A DNA stretch of 64,000 nt from Faecalibacterium gallinarum (GCF_022180365.1 NZ_BQKV01000022.1:1-64000), one strand, 5' to 3'; counted from the stretch's first letter, positions 48,547 to 57,754 are shown. Translations and numbers: made by a program. Notes: generated by a model not told the origin, from the letters alone.

Positions 48547-49905
48547 TCACGCTTCTGCACAGATTTGTTCACTCTGGGGCGCCCGGGCCACGGCGGTATA
48601 ATAGAACACCAGGGAGACCGCTGCGCCCACAGCCCAGCCGATGGGCCAGGCCAGCCAGATGCCGGTGGAGCCCAGGGCAGTGCCCGACAGGAAGATGGCC
48701 AGGGCCACACGCAGGATCAGGTCGGTGAAGGTGGCCACCATAAAGCGTCCCATCATGGCGCAGCCACGGAGCACGCCGTCGGCCACCAGCTTGGCCGAGA
48801 CCACAAAGTAGAAGGGAGCCACAATCCGAAGGAAGAGCAGGCCGGTCTCGGTGGCCATGGCGCTGGCGGTGTCGTTCATGAAGAGGTAAAGCAGCCACCG
48901 CCCCGCGAAGAAGTAGAGGGCCACCAGGGGCAGGCAGATGGCCCAGACCAGTTTCATGCCGGAGACAAAGCCCTCCCGCACCCGGTCCATTTTCTGGGCG
49001 CCCATGTTCTGGGAGGTGTAGTTGGAGATGCCGTTGCCCAGGGTGGTGAAGGAAGTGACCACCAGGTTATTCAACTTAATGGAAGCGGAGTAGCCCGCGA
49101 TGACGCTGGCGCCGAAGCTGTTGATGACCGACTGAATCACGATATTGCCCACCGAGATAAAGCTCTGCTGCAAAATACTGGGCACCACCACCACGGCGAT
49201 GGTCCGGAGCATCTTCCAGGAGAACCAAACCATCTTGCCCTCGGTGTGGACGCCCTTGAGACGCCGGAACACCACCCACAGGGCCAGCACGCAGCTGATG
49301 CTCTGGCAGAGGAAGGTTGCCCAGGCAACGCCCGCAACCCCCATATCGAAGGCGGTGACAAAGAGGATATCCACCGCAATGTTGGCCGTAGAGGAGGCCG
49401 CCAGGAAGTAGAAGGGGGTCTTGCTGTCGCCCAGGGCCGAGAAGATGCCGGTGGCTACATTATAAAAGAACATGAAGGGCAGGCCCAGCACATAGATGTC
49501 CAGATACAGCTCCGAATCCGCCAGGATCTCGGCGGGGGTGTTGATGAGCCGGAGCAAAGCGTCGCTGCCCAGCAGGCCCACCCCCATCAGGGCGGCGCAG
49601 AGCACCGCGCAGCCGATCATGGAGGTGGAGACGGCGGTCTTCATCTCGGAGTAGTTCTTGGCGCCGAAGAACCGGGAGACCACCACCGAGCTGCCGATGT
49701 TGCACCCGAAGGCGAAGGCAATGAAAATCAGGGTGATCTCGTAGCTGTTGCCCACGGCGGCCAGGGCGTTCTCGCCCACAAACTTGCCCGCCACCAGGCT
49801 GTCCGCAATGTTATATAACTGCTGGAAGATCACGCTGCCGAACATGGGCAGGCAGAACCGCCAGAGCACGGTATAAGGGTTGCCTACCGTTAAATCCTTA
49901 TTCAT
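48547..49905 (-). CDS. MATE-family efflux transporter
   Basis: The 452-residue protein has twelve predicted helices and the MATE signatures LPMFGSVIFQQLYNIADSLV near residue 20 and VVPSILQQSFISVGNIVIQS in the second half. It belongs to a different MATE subgroup from the pump at 9.7 kb. It lies divergent from a LysR regulator that may control it; 148 bases separate the two starts. Export substrate unknown. GGAGATATTTC precedes the start. Confidence 0.92.
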   Translation of the reverse strand: MNKDLTVGNPYTVLWRFCLPMFGSVIFQQLYNIADSLVAGKFVGENALAAVGNSYEITLIFIAFAFGCNIGSSVVVSRFFGAKNYSEMKTAVSTSMIGCAVLCAALMGVGLLGSDALLRLINTPAEILADSELYLDIYVLGLPFMFFYNVATGIFSALGDSKTPFYFLAASSTANIAVDILFVTAFDMGVAGVAWATFLCQSISCVLALWVVFRRLKGVHTEGKMVWFSWKMLRTIAVVVVPSILQQSFISVGNIVIQSVINSFGASVIAGYSASIKLNNLVVTSFTTLGNGISNYTSQNMGAQKMDRVREGFVSGMKLVWAICLPLVALYFFAGRWLLYLFMNDTASAMATETGLLFLRIVAPFYFVVSAKLVADGVLRGCAMMGRFMVATFTDLILRVALAIFLSGTALGSTGIWLAWPIGWAVGAAVSLVFYYTAVARAPQSEQICAEA

Positions 49906-50053
49906 GAAATATCTCCTCCCATTCCATCCGCTTTTTCACAAAGCGACTGTTGTATTTTTTGCCAAAAAGAATTATAATTTTTTTGCAGGCATATGTAAAA
50001 GGTATTTTTTGTATGGCTGGCATCAGCTTTTGACATATTTTCGAGGTGAGACC

Positions 50054-50956
50054 ATGTCCATCCCCTACGACTACTACCGGATTTTCTATTATGTGGCGCG
50101 TTACCAGAGCCTGACCCGGGCGGCGCATGCGCTCCAGAGCAACCAGCCCAACGTCACCCGCACCATCAACGCCCTGGAGCGGGAATTGGGGTGCCGGCTG
50201 TTCCAGCGCTCCCATCGGGGGGTGACCCTGACCCCCGAGGGGGAAAAGCTCTTTGCCCACGTCCAGATCATGCAGGAACAACTGCAGGCCGCCGAGTACG
50301 AGCTGGCGGGCAGCCGCAGCCTCCAGAGCGGATCGGTGTCCATCGGGGCCAGCGAAACCGCCCTGCATGGGCTTTTGCTGCCGGTGCTTCGGCGATTCCG
50401 CCAGCAGCACCCGGGGGTCCGGTTCCAGATCACCAACCACTCCTCCCCCCAGGCGGTGGCGGCCCTGCGGGCGGGGCTGGTGGAGCTGGCGGTGGTCTGC
50501 ACCCCCTGCGACGAAATTTCTAAACCGCTGGCGGAGATCCCCCTGCGCCCCACCCAGGATGTTTTGGTGGCCGGGCCGGAGTATGCCGATCTGGCCGCCC
50601 GGCCTCTGACCCTTCAGGAGGTGGCGGACCTGCCCCTGGTCTGTCTGGGGCCGGGCAGCTCTACCTATACCTTTTTCGGCCAGCTCTTCGCCCAGCAGGG
50701 TCTCACCCTCTCCCCTGATATCCAGGCCGCCACCGCCGACCAGATCCTTCCCATGGTGCGGTACGGGCTGGGGCTGGGGTTTGTGCCCATGGAGCTGGCC
50801 CGGGGCCCTCTCGAAAAAGGGGAAGTCATCCAGCTGAGCCTGGACCAGCCCATCCCCGCCCGGTGGATCAGCCTGGTGAAGGACAAGAGCCGTCCCTTGA
50901 GCGTCGCCGCCCTGGAACTGGAAAAAACCCTGCGGGCCGCCGCCCGGGAGGGTTGA
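50054..50956 (+). CDS. LysR-family transcriptional regulator
   Basis: The 300-residue regulator begins with a winged helix (residues 1-65, YYVARYQSLTRAAHALQSNQ and PNVTRTINALERELGCRLFQ) followed by the linker helix and a periplasmic-binding-like effector domain (residues 90-295). GAGGTGAG supports the start at 50054. It is divergent from the MATE pump. LysR proteins typically activate the divergent gene with a small-molecule coinducer, which suggests but does not prove pump control. Its 3' end overlaps the bioY promoter. Confidence 0.92.
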   Translation: MSIPYDYYRIFYYVARYQSLTRAAHALQSNQPNVTRTINALERELGCRLFQRSHRGVTLTPEGEKLFAHVQIMQEQLQAAEYELAGSRSLQSGSVSIGASETALHGLLLPVLRRFRQQHPGVRFQITNHSSPQAVAALRAGLVELAVVCTPCDEISKPLAEIPLRPTQDVLVAGPEYADLAARPLTLQEVADLPLVCLGPGSSTYTFFGQLFAQQGLTLSPDIQAATADQILPMVRYGLGLGFVPMELARGPLEKGEVIQLSLDQPIPARWISLVKDKSRPLSVAALELEKTLRAAAREG

Positions 50957-50981
50957 CCCCAGCGCCTCGGGCCGCTATACT
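50953..50981 (+). promoter_or_regulatory. Promoter of bioY
   Basis: TTGACC overlaps the LysR stop codon; a 17-bp spacer and TATACT follow. Confidence 0.75.
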
Positions 50982-51011
50982 TTCATATAAAAAAGGAAGT
51001 GTGATGCCGTC

Positions 51012-51569
51012 ATGAAAGAACATAAATTCACCCTGACCCCCGCCCAGCTCTCGGTCACCGCCCTGATAACCGCCGTCATGTGCGTTCTGGGGCCTTTGTC
51101 CGTCCCCATCGGGGCGGTGCCCATCTCCCTGACCAACCTGGTGATCTGCCTGGCCGCCTGGCTGCTGGGCGCCCGGCTGGGCACCCTGAGCGTTTTGGTC
51201 TACCTGCTGCTGGGTGCGGTGGGGCTGCCCGTCTTTTCCGGCTACGGCGCCGGGCTGGCCAAGCTGGCGGGCCCCACCGGCGGCTATCTGGTGGGCTTTT
51301 TGCTGACCGCCTGCATCGGCGGCTGGTTCATTGAACGGAGCAACGGCCGTCCCCTGCCCTCGGCGGTGGGCCTGGCCCTGGGCATCGCGGCCAGCTATGT
51401 ACTGGGCACCGCCTGGTTTGTGATCCAGATGCAGTGTGATCTGGGCTATGCTTTGACCGTCTGCGTCTGGCCCTTCATCCCCTTCGACCTTTTAAAGATC
51501 GCCGTCAGCGTCCCTCTGGGGGCCCTGATCCGCCGCCGCCTGCTCCAGGCCGGGCTGCTGCGGCTCTGA
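51012..51569 (+). CDS. bioY: Biotin transporter S-component BioY
   Basis: The 185-residue protein has the BioY signature GPLSVPIGAVPISLTNLVIC and LGAVGLPVFSGYGAGLAKLA GP (the conserved biotin-contact loop), and five to six helices. It is an ECF-type substrate-capturing subunit; no EcfAT genes are nearby, so it shares an energising module or works alone. Its ATG overlaps a three-codon ATG-CCG-TCA-TGA frame; the AGGAAG box at 50994-50999 is 12 bases before the bioY start, a long spacing. I see no BirA-type operator. Confidence 0.93.
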   Translation: MKEHKFTLTPAQLSVTALITAVMCVLGPLSVPIGAVPISLTNLVICLAAWLLGARLGTLSVLVYLLLGAVGLPVFSGYGAGLAKLAGPTGGYLVGFLLTACIGGWFIERSNGRPLPSAVGLALGIAASYVLGTAWFVIQMQCDLGYALTVCVWPFIPFDLLKIAVSVPLGALIRRRLLQAGLLRL

Positions 51570-51583
51570 AAATAATAACCAAT

Positions 51584-51620
51584 AAAAACACCCGCCGGGT
51601 TCTCCCCAGCGGGTGTTTTT
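51584..51620. terminator. Bidirectional terminator between bioY and argF
   Basis: AAAAACACCCGC pairs with GCGGGTGTTTTT around a 13-base loop and ends both converging genes. Confidence 0.92.
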
Positions 51621-51636
51621 GTCTCAGAAGTTTTGA

Positions 51637-52632
51637 TTACCCCTCATAGCCCAGGGTAGCAGCCATGACCGCCTTGATGGTGTGCATCCGGTTTTCGGCC
51701 TCGTCAAACACGATGCTCTGGGGGCCCTCGAACACCTCGTCGGTGACCTCCATGGCGTCCCGGCCGAACCGCTCGCCCATCTCCTTGCCCACAGTGGTCT
51801 TGTGGTCGTGGAAAGCGGGCAGGCAGTGCATGAACACCGCCTGAGGCCCGGCCAGCTCCATCAGCTCCTGGTTGATCTGGTAGGGGGCCAGGTCGGCGAT
51901 CCGCTCGGCCCAGACCTCCACCGGCTCGCCCATGGAGACCCACACGTCGGTGTAGAGGACATCGGCGCCCTGGGCGGCCTTGTGGGGGTCGGTCTCAAAC
52001 CGGATGGTAGCCCCGGTCTGGGCGGCGATGGCCTGGCACTGGGCCACCAGAGCCGGGTCAGGCTGGTACTTGGCGGGGGCACAGGCCGTGAAGTTCAGGC
52101 CCATCTTGGCACAGCCCACCATCAGGCTGTTGCCCATGTTATAGCGGGCATCGCCGAAATAGACAAAGTTGATCCCCTTCAGATGGCCGAAGTGCTCCCG
52201 GATGGTGAGGAAGTCGGCCAGAATCTGGGTGGGGTGAAATTCATTGGTCAGGCCGTTCCAGACGGGGACACCGGCATAGTGGGCCAGCTCCTCCACAATC
52301 TCCTGGCCGTAGCCCCGGTACTCGATGCCGTCGAACATCCGGCCCAGCACCCGGGCGGTGTCGGCGATGGATTCCTTTTTTCCAATCTGGCTGCCGGAGG
52401 GGTCCAGATAGGTAACCTCCATCCCCAGATCGTGGGCCGCCACCTCAAAGCTGCACCGGGTGCGGGTGGAGGTCTTCTCGAAAATCAGGGCGATATTCTT
52501 GCCCCGGAGGGTGTCGTGGCGGATGCCCGCCTTCTTTTCGGCCTTGAGCTTGGCCGCCAGGTCCAGCAGTTCGCCGATCTCCTCGGGGGTGTAGTCCAGA
52601 AGCTTCAAAAAGCTGCGGTTCTTCATGTTCAT
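51637..52632 (-). CDS. argF: Ornithine carbamoyltransferase
   Basis: The 331-residue enzyme condenses ornithine and carbamoyl phosphate to citrulline. Carbamoyl-phosphate motif STRTR, the HPTQ motif and the ornithine/active-site HCLPAFHD are present, and [15 protein letters not shown] closes the C-terminus. Anabolic ArgF and catabolic ArcB cannot be separated from sequence. A single gene with an ARG-box-like site over its promoter, and no arcA or arcC neighbour, favours the biosynthetic enzyme. AAAGGGATG precedes the ATG at 52632; a second ATG lies two codons on. Confidence 0.94.
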   Translation of the reverse strand: MNMKNRSFLKLLDYTPEEIGELLDLAAKLKAEKKAGIRHDTLRGKNIALIFEKTSTRTRCSFEVAAHDLGMEVTYLDPSGSQIGKKESIADTARVLGRMFDGIEYRGYGQEIVEELAHYAGVPVWNGLTNEFHPTQILADFLTIREHFGHLKGINFVYFGDARYNMGNSLMVGCAKMGLNFTACAPAKYQPDPALVAQCQAIAAQTGATIRFETDPHKAAQGADVLYTDVWVSMGEPVEVWAERIADLAPYQINQELMELAGPQAVFMHCLPAFHDHKTTVGKEMGERFGRDAMEVTDEVFEGPQSIVFDEAENRMHTIKAVMAATLGYEG

Positions 52633-52671
52633 GTATAATCATCCCTTTCGTGGCTATATCATCGTATAAAT

Positions 52672-52717
52672 ATGCAGTTATTATAGTCCCGGAAGGCCGC
52701 CGGGTCAAGATGTTTAT
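52672..52717 (-). promoter_or_regulatory. argF promoter with overlapping ARG-box-like operator
   Basis: TTGACC (52717-52712), a 17-bp spacer and TATAAT (52694-52689). TGCATATTTATACG (52685-52672) covers the expected start and resembles the ArgR half-palindrome TGAATATTTATTCA. Confidence 0.65.
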
Positions 52718-52814
52718 TGAAATCCTGTCCGCGCAAAGTAAAACCCGGACAAAAAAGGCGCCCGGCACAGGTCTGCACGGGCCCCAAAACCCTGGGGGTT
52801 CGCAGCGGTTCCGG

Positions 52815-53077
52815 CTGTCGCGGCGCGGACCTCGCGGTTTCCACCCAAGCTACGGCGCGGACGAAAAACTGTCGCGGCGCGGACCTTGCGGTTTCCACCC
52901 AAGCTACGGCGCGGACGAAAAACTGTCGCGGCGCGGACCTTGCGGTTTCCACCCAAGCTACGGCGCGGACGAAAAACTGTCGCGGCGCGGACCTTGCGGT
53001 TCCCGCCCAGGCTACGGCGCGGACGAAAAACTGTCGCGGCGCGGACCTTGCGGTTCCCGCCCAGGCTACGGCGCGGA
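52815..53077. repeat. Tandem array of five 54-bp units
   Basis: Units begin at 52815, 52869, 52923, 52977 and 53031; units 2 and 3, and units 4 and 5, are near-identical, while the first differs by one or two bases. Each carries two copies of CGGCGCGGAC, an ACCCAAGCTACGG or CCCAGGCTACGG core and a GAAAAACTGTC joint. The last unit runs into the stop codon of the dCMP deaminase gene. The repeats and a leader with CCCCAAAACCCTGGGGG (about 52784-52800) fill the whole argF-deaminase gap. Long frames run through it only because 54 is a multiple of three. Confidence 0.9.
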
Positions 53078-53557
53078 TTAAAGAGTCAACTCAATTTTGC
53101 GTTCGGTATTGGTGTAGGGCGTCAGGCGGACACCGGCCTTTTTGAACATGAAGCGGGCTGCCACGCTGGAATCGGAGTCGTGGTACTTGTCGCTGTAATA
53201 GACCACCTCCTGAATTCCCGACTGGATGATGGCCTTGGTGCACTCGTTGCAGGGGAAGAGGGTGACATACACCCGGGCCCCTTTCAGGTTGTTGTGGGCG
53301 CTGTTCAGGATAGCGTTCAGCTCGGCGTGGCAGACGTACATATATTTGGTGTCCAGGGGCGAGCCCTCTCGCTCCCAGGGCATGGCGTCGTCGTCGCAGC
53401 CGATGGGCATACCATTGTAACCCAGAGAGAGGATCTTGTTCTCCGGGCTGACGATGCAGGCCCCCACCTGGCTGCTCGGGTCCTTGGACCGCATGGCGGT
53501 CAAAAGAGCGATCCCCATAAAATATTCGTCCCAGTTGATGTAATCGGTGCGCTTCAT
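53078..53557 (-). CDS. Deoxycytidylate (dCMP) deaminase
   Basis: The 159-residue zinc enzyme has the deaminase motif CHAELNAIL (catalytic His-Ala-Glu) and the zinc ligands PCNEC. It deaminates dCMP to dUMP, feeding thymidylate synthesis, and a similar ComEB protein is known in competence operons of Gram-positives; the genomic context here does not include com genes. AAGGGGGAG lies upstream of the ATG. Its last codons directly abut the tandem repeat, which could serve as its 3' end. Confidence 0.92.
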   Translation of the reverse strand: MKRTDYINWDEYFMGIALLTAMRSKDPSSQVGACIVSPENKILSLGYNGMPIGCDDDAMPWEREGSPLDTKYMYVCHAELNAILNSAHNNLKGARVYVTLFPCNECTKAIIQSGIQEVVYYSDKYHDSDSSVAARFMFKKAGVRLTPYTNTERKIELTL

Positions 53558-53827
53558 TGCGGCTCCCCCTTATGTTCCAGCCGCCCGGCCGGGTCAAAGA
53601 ATGGCCGGGCTGTCGCTGCAATTATAGCCCAAATGCCGACGAATTACAATCAATTTTCCCGCTGGGCGGGCAAAGTGCACAAACCTTTTGTCCGAATTTT
53701 GGCGGTCACTTTGCTAAAAAATTGATTCATTCTATTTAAAATTCAGCTTTGTCGTGGTATTATCTTTGTAAAATATGCCACAAAAGCGGAGAGGACGCTC
53801 CGCAAGGCGGAAATGAGGGAAGAACCG

Positions 53828-55912
53828 ATGAAATACGCAAACAACAATATCCGCAATATTTTGATTGCAGGCCATGCCGGCAGCGGCAAGACTACGCTGA
53901 CCGAGGCATTGGTCTATTTTTCGGGCGCTGCTGAGCGTATGGGCCGTGTAGAAGACGGCACCACCGTTTCCGACTTCGACCCCGAGGAGATCAAGCGCAA
54001 GACCAGCCTGTCGGCCGCCGTCGTCCCGGTGGAGTATGATGGCATCAAGTACAACCTGATCGACGCACCGGGCCTGTTCGACTTTGAGGCCGGCGAATAC
54101 GAGGGCATCCGCGCCGCCGAGAGCGTTCTGGTCTGCGTGTCCAGCCGCAGCGGCGTCACCGTGGGCGCCGAGAAAGCCTTCCAGCTGGCCCGCAAGAACG
54201 GCAAGGCCACCATGGTTTTCGTCACCAAGAGCGACCTGGAGAACACCAACTACTTCAAGATCCTGGAGGACATGAAGATCAAGTTCGGCTCCACTGTCTG
54301 CCCCTGCGTCGTTCCCGCCAAGCTGGACGACGGCACCACCGTGTACATCAACCTGTTCAGCCAGAAGGCGTTCAAGTATGAGAGCGGCAAGCAGATTCAG
54401 ATTGATCTGCCCGACATCGGCCACCGGTTCCAGGGCCTGATCGAGGCCATGAGCGAGGCCATCGCCGAGACCGACGACGAGCTGATGGAGAAGTTCTTCG
54501 GCGGCGAGCCCTTCACCACCGAGGAGATCGTCGAGGGGATGCGCAAGGGCGTCAAGGACGGCCTGATTACCCCCGTTTTCTGCGGCAGCGCCCTGAACCA
54601 GCAGGCTCTGGATATGCTGCTGTATAATATGCACAAACTGCTGCCCAGCCCGGCCCACGCCGAGGGCATCATGGCCGAGAACGCCGATGGCGAGCCGGTG
54701 GAGCTCCACTGCTCCGACGACGAGCCCTCCGCTGTCTATGTCTTTAAGACCGTGGCCGATCCCTTCGTGGGCAAGCTGAGCTATCTGCGGGTCATCAGCG
54801 GCAAGGTCACCGCCGGCATGAACCTGGTGAACGCCCGCACCGGCGAGACCGAGAAACTGGGCAAGCCCATGTTCCTTTCGGGCAAAAAGCAGATTGAGAC
54901 CGACGCCATCGGCGCCGGCGACATTGGCGCCGTGGCCAAGCTGGTCAGCGCCCGCACCGGCGACACCCTCTGTGATCCCAGCCGTGTGGTGAAACTGCCC
55001 GCCCCCGTCTTCCCCCTGCCCAGCCTGTTCATGGCGGTCACCGTGGCTAAGAAGGGCGACGAGGGCAAGATCTCCAGCGCTCTGGCCCGCCTGATGGAAG
55101 AAGATCCCACCCTGAGCTACGAGAACAACGCCGAGACCCACCAGCAGATCATCGGCGGTCTGGGCGAGCAGCACCTGGATGTGGTCAAGGCCAAGATGAA
55201 GAACAAGTTCGGCGTCGAGATCGGCCTGGAAGCGCCCCGCATCGCCTACCGCGAGTCCATCCGCAAGGCCTGCCAGAAGCAGGGCCGTCACAAGAAGCAG
55301 ACCGGCGGCCACGGCCAGTTCGGCGACGTTATCATCAACTTCGAGCCCTGCGAGGGCGACGGCGTGGTCTTTGAGGAGAAGGTCTTCGGCGGCAGCGTCC
55401 CCAAGAACTTCTTCCCCGCTGTCGAGAAGGGCGTCCGTCTGGCCGCCGAGAAGGGCGTTCTGGCGGGCTACCCGGTGGTGGGCCTGAAAGCCACCCTGCT
55501 GGACGGCAGCTATCACCCGGTGGACAGCTCCGAAATGGCCTTTATCATGGCCGCCAAGCTGGCCTACAAGGCCGCTCTGCCCGAGGCTGGCCCGGTGATT
55601 CTGGAGCCCGTCCACACCCTGAAAGCCCATGTTCCCAACGACAACACCGGCGACGTGATGGGCGACGTGACCAAGCGCCGCGGCCGTGTCCTGGGCATGG
55701 AGCCCGATGAGGACGGCCTGCAGACCATCATCGCCGAGGTGCCCCTGGCCGAGCTGACCAGTTTCACCACCTTCATCCGTCAGACCACCCAGGGCCGCGG
55801 CTGGTTTACCACCGAGTTCGCCCGGTACGAGGTTCTGCCCGAGAACCTGGTGGCCGGCGTTGTGGAGCAGGCCAAGAAGCTGGGCAACCTGGACGAGAGC
55901 GCGGACGACTGA
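53828..55912 (+). CDS. Elongation factor G-like GTPase, atypical paralogue
   Basis: The 694-residue protein has the EF-G domain order: G domain (GHAGSGKTTLTE P-loop at residues 15-26), domain II (ADPFVGKLSYLRVISGKVTA near 300), III, IV (GGHGQFGDVIINFEP) and V. The G3 motif is DAPG in place of DTPG and the G4 motif is TKSD in place of NKxD, so nucleotide selectivity may be altered. Such EF-G-like proteins form a separate clade in Gram-positives and actinobacteria, of unclear role; ribosome recycling or stress functions have been suggested for paralogues. The start at 53828 follows GAGGGAAG. Confidence 0.9.
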   Translation: MKYANNNIRNILIAGHAGSGKTTLTEALVYFSGAAERMGRVEDGTTVSDFDPEEIKRKTSLSAAVVPVEYDGIKYNLIDAPGLFDFEAGEYEGIRAAESVLVCVSSRSGVTVGAEKAFQLARKNGKATMVFVTKSDLENTNYFKILEDMKIKFGSTVCPCVVPAKLDDGTTVYINLFSQKAFKYESGKQIQIDLPDIGHRFQGLIEAMSEAIAETDDELMEKFFGGEPFTTEEIVEGMRKGVKDGLITPVFCGSALNQQALDMLLYNMHKLLPSPAHAEGIMAENADGEPVELHCSDDEPSAVYVFKTVADPFVGKLSYLRVISGKVTAGMNLVNARTGETEKLGKPMFLSGKKQIETDAIGAGDIGAVAKLVSARTGDTLCDPSRVVKLPAPVFPLPSLFMAVTVAKKGDEGKISSALARLMEEDPTLSYENNAETHQQIIGGLGEQHLDVVKAKMKNKFGVEIGLEAPRIAYRESIRKACQKQGRHKKQTGGHGQFGDVIINFEPCEGDGVVFEEKVFGGSVPKNFFPAVEKGVRLAAEKGVLAGYPVVGLKATLLDGSYHPVDSSEMAFIMAAKLAYKAALPEAGPVILEPVHTLKAHVPNDNTGDVMGDVTKRRGRVLGMEPDEDGLQTIIAEVPLAELTSFTTFIRQTTQGRGWFTTEFARYEVLPENLVAGVVEQAKKLGNLDESADD

Positions 55913-55947
55913 TCCCCCTCTAACCCCTGATCCCTGACATTCCCCCG

Positions 55948-55986
55948 GGCCCTGTCGGCACTTCCCTCTGCCGGCGGGGCCTTTTT
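55948..55986 (+). terminator. Terminator after the EF-G-like gene
   Basis: GGCCCTGTCGGCA pairs with TGCCGGCGGGGCC, with two wobbles, followed by five Ts. Confidence 0.92.
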
Positions 55987-55994
55987 ATTCGCGC

Positions 55995-56162
55995 TTTTTC
56001 ATCCGCGCCGTAGCTTGGGCGGGGACCGCAAGGCCCGAGTCGCGACAGTCGCAACCCCTGCGAACCCCTAGGGTTTTGAGCTTCGTGCAAACCCTGAATC
56101 TCGGCAGTTTTTCGTCTGGGCTGTACCTTGAGCAGAAAACGATAGGCCCACGTTGCGGCAGT
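55995..56162 (-). repeat. Inverted single and decayed copies of the 54-bp repeat
   Basis: On the minus strand 56048-55995 reads as one 54-bp unit (CCTTGCGGTCCCCGCCC then AAGCTACGGCGCGGATGAAA). It is preceded by the same CAAAACCCTAGGGGTTCGCAG leader as the array has. A second, degenerate unit lies at about 56106-56162. So leader plus unit is a mobile or duplicated element. Confidence 0.8.
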
Positions 56163-56318
56163 CAAAGGTTCTGTAAAACATCGAACGAGCCGCGCTCCGG
56201 TTAGCAATCGAATAACAGAAAGTGGCTTAAAAATCATCCGCAGATGCAAAGAACAGCCGAGCGGAACCGAAATTCACTATTTATCGTCACCTTCTTTGAT
56301 TTTGTCTTGACTAGGATA

Positions 56319-56348
56319 TTGACAATACTACCCCACTTCCGGTATTCT
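56319..56348 (+). promoter_or_regulatory. Promoter of the GLUG-repeat lipoprotein gene
   Basis: TTGACA (56319-56324), an 18-bp spacer and TATTCT (56343-56348). Confidence 0.65.
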
Positions 56349-56427
56349 TTATTATAAGAAAGTCCCTTCCCCATCAGCCGGGGGCCGTCCCCGGCGCAGT
56401 CTTAGTCCAGAAAAAAAGGAGGTCTCA

Positions 56428-57729
56428 ATGAAGCATCTAAAACGTTGGCTGGCGCTGTCTATCTCGGCGGTGCTGGTGCTCAGCCTGTTAACAGGCTGCA
56501 GTGGAAACATTCGTTCGAACGTCCTGTTCCGTCTGCTGAAAGACGAGCTGGAAAACGTCCAGGTAGATACGGATTCCGACTTTGACCGGGCGTTGAAAAC
56601 TGCCATCCAAGAGGGCGGAGCCAATGCCGAGGATGTTCAGGCCGCGCTGGCCAAGGAGCTGAACCTAGCCCCTTACCAGGTAGATTTCTCCATTCCGGCT
56701 CTGGAAATCGCCACCCCTGGACAGCAGGCCGTGAACGTGGTCTTTGTTTCGGACAGCGATATCAATATCGCCGCCATGCGGGCCGCTGTTCAGTGGCAGT
56801 TGGTTTTGCAGGGCCTGCCTAAGGAGGACCAATACTCCGCCCGGGTTAGTGCTGTCCGCTCTGGCAGCGGCTATTTCCTGGCCATTCATTTGACGGTGGA
56901 ACAGATTGGCAATCAGGGCGGCGACGAACCCTCGGAGCCTGCCCCGATAACAACTCCTGACGAACTTGTAACCGCCATTCAGGACGCCATTGAGAACAAC
57001 AGTACGAGACCCATTGTCCTGACGTCAAAGTATAAGCCCGGCAACTTAACGACAGTAATTTTGGCAGACGCTGGCATCCAAGGCGGCACCCTGGACTGCG
57101 GCGGCGTAAGGATTGTGATCCCCGAAAATGTCACCATTGAAGGTGGACTCTTTACTAGAATCGAGGCAGAGGTCACACTGAAAAACCTAAATCTCGAGAT
57201 TCGGGGGAAGGTTACTCACACAGGAAGAGATGCCGCTGCGGGTGGTATCGCGTGGTACAATTCCGGGATTATCGAGGATTGTCACGTAACTTTGAGTGGT
57301 ACCGGCAGTATTTTCGCTGAAACCACTCAACCCGGCTCCCAAGCCCGTGCTGGCGGCATTGCAGGAGTTAACGATGATGACGGCCAGATCATAAGCTGCA
57401 CACTTACCGGCGGCAGCATTACCGCTGAGGCCGTTGATTTGTATGCCCGTGCTGGCGGCATCGCGGGATTTAATGACGGTACCATCAGCGGTGACAGCAA
57501 TGTAGTCTGTGCAGTTTCCGATTGTGTCATCAAAGCCCGTACCTCCAGCTCTTCTGCTTTCGCGGGAGGCATCGCGGGGTATAATTCTTATAAAACAATC
57601 CAAAACTGCAAGGTCAGTGATAGCACCATCATCGCCGAAGGCAGCAGACAATACGCCGATGCGATTGCGGGCAATGAAGTCTATGACAAGGATACCTGCA
57701 CCCATACCAACGTCAATGTTACCCTGTAA
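56428..57729 (+). CDS. GLUG-motif lipoprotein of unknown function
   Basis: The 433-residue protein has a lipoprotein signal (LSISAVLVLSLLTGC, lipobox LTGC). Residues 40-175 form an uncharacterised alpha/beta domain. From about residue 185 a right-handed beta-helix-like region follows, with at least four Gly-rich GLUG-like turns (GGIAWYNSGIIEDC, AGGIAGVNDDDG, AGGIAGFNDGTIS, AGGIAGYNSYKTIQNC). GLUG repeats occur in secreted, often adhesive, proteins. It is lower in GC than its neighbours and may have been acquired. I cannot assign a function. AAAGGAGG precedes the start. Confidence 0.8.
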   Translation: MKHLKRWLALSISAVLVLSLLTGCSGNIRSNVLFRLLKDELENVQVDTDSDFDRALKTAIQEGGANAEDVQAALAKELNLAPYQVDFSIPALEIATPGQQAVNVVFVSDSDINIAAMRAAVQWQLVLQGLPKEDQYSARVSAVRSGSGYFLAIHLTVEQIGNQGGDEPSEPAPITTPDELVTAIQDAIENNSTRPIVLTSKYKPGNLTTVILADAGIQGGTLDCGGVRIVIPENVTIEGGLFTRIEAEVTLKNLNLEIRGKVTHTGRDAAAGGIAWYNSGIIEDCHVTLSGTGSIFAETTQPGSQARAGGIAGVNDDDGQIISCTLTGGSITAEAVDLYARAGGIAGFNDGTISGDSNVVCAVSDCVIKARTSSSSAFAGGIAGYNSYKTIQNCKVSDSTIIAEGSRQYADAIAGNEVYDKDTCTHTNVNVTL

Positions 57730-57754
57730 TCTCTGAACACTCCCTGTAATCCCC

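Larger units (their letters stand above)
55913..56427. other. Intergenic region after the EF-G-like gene
   Basis: About 510 bases holding the terminator at 55948-55986, an inverted relative of the 54-bp array and its decayed flank (55995-56162), then lower-GC DNA with a promoter for the lipoprotein gene near 56319-56348. No gene is supported. Confidence 0.75.

Noticed and set aside
50994-51015. Regulatory leader peptide before bioY
   Set aside because: The ATG-CCG-TCA-TGA frame has only three codons and no further structure; too little to support a regulatory role.
52815-53077. CRISPR array
   Set aside because: Units are directly contiguous with no unique spacers, and no cas genes are present.
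52650-53145. Overlapping open frames with an 18-residue repeat through the 54-bp array
   Set aside because: Several frames on both strands stay open because the unit is a multiple of three and has no stops; there is no ribosome site, and the array is shared with non-coding DNA at 55995-56162.
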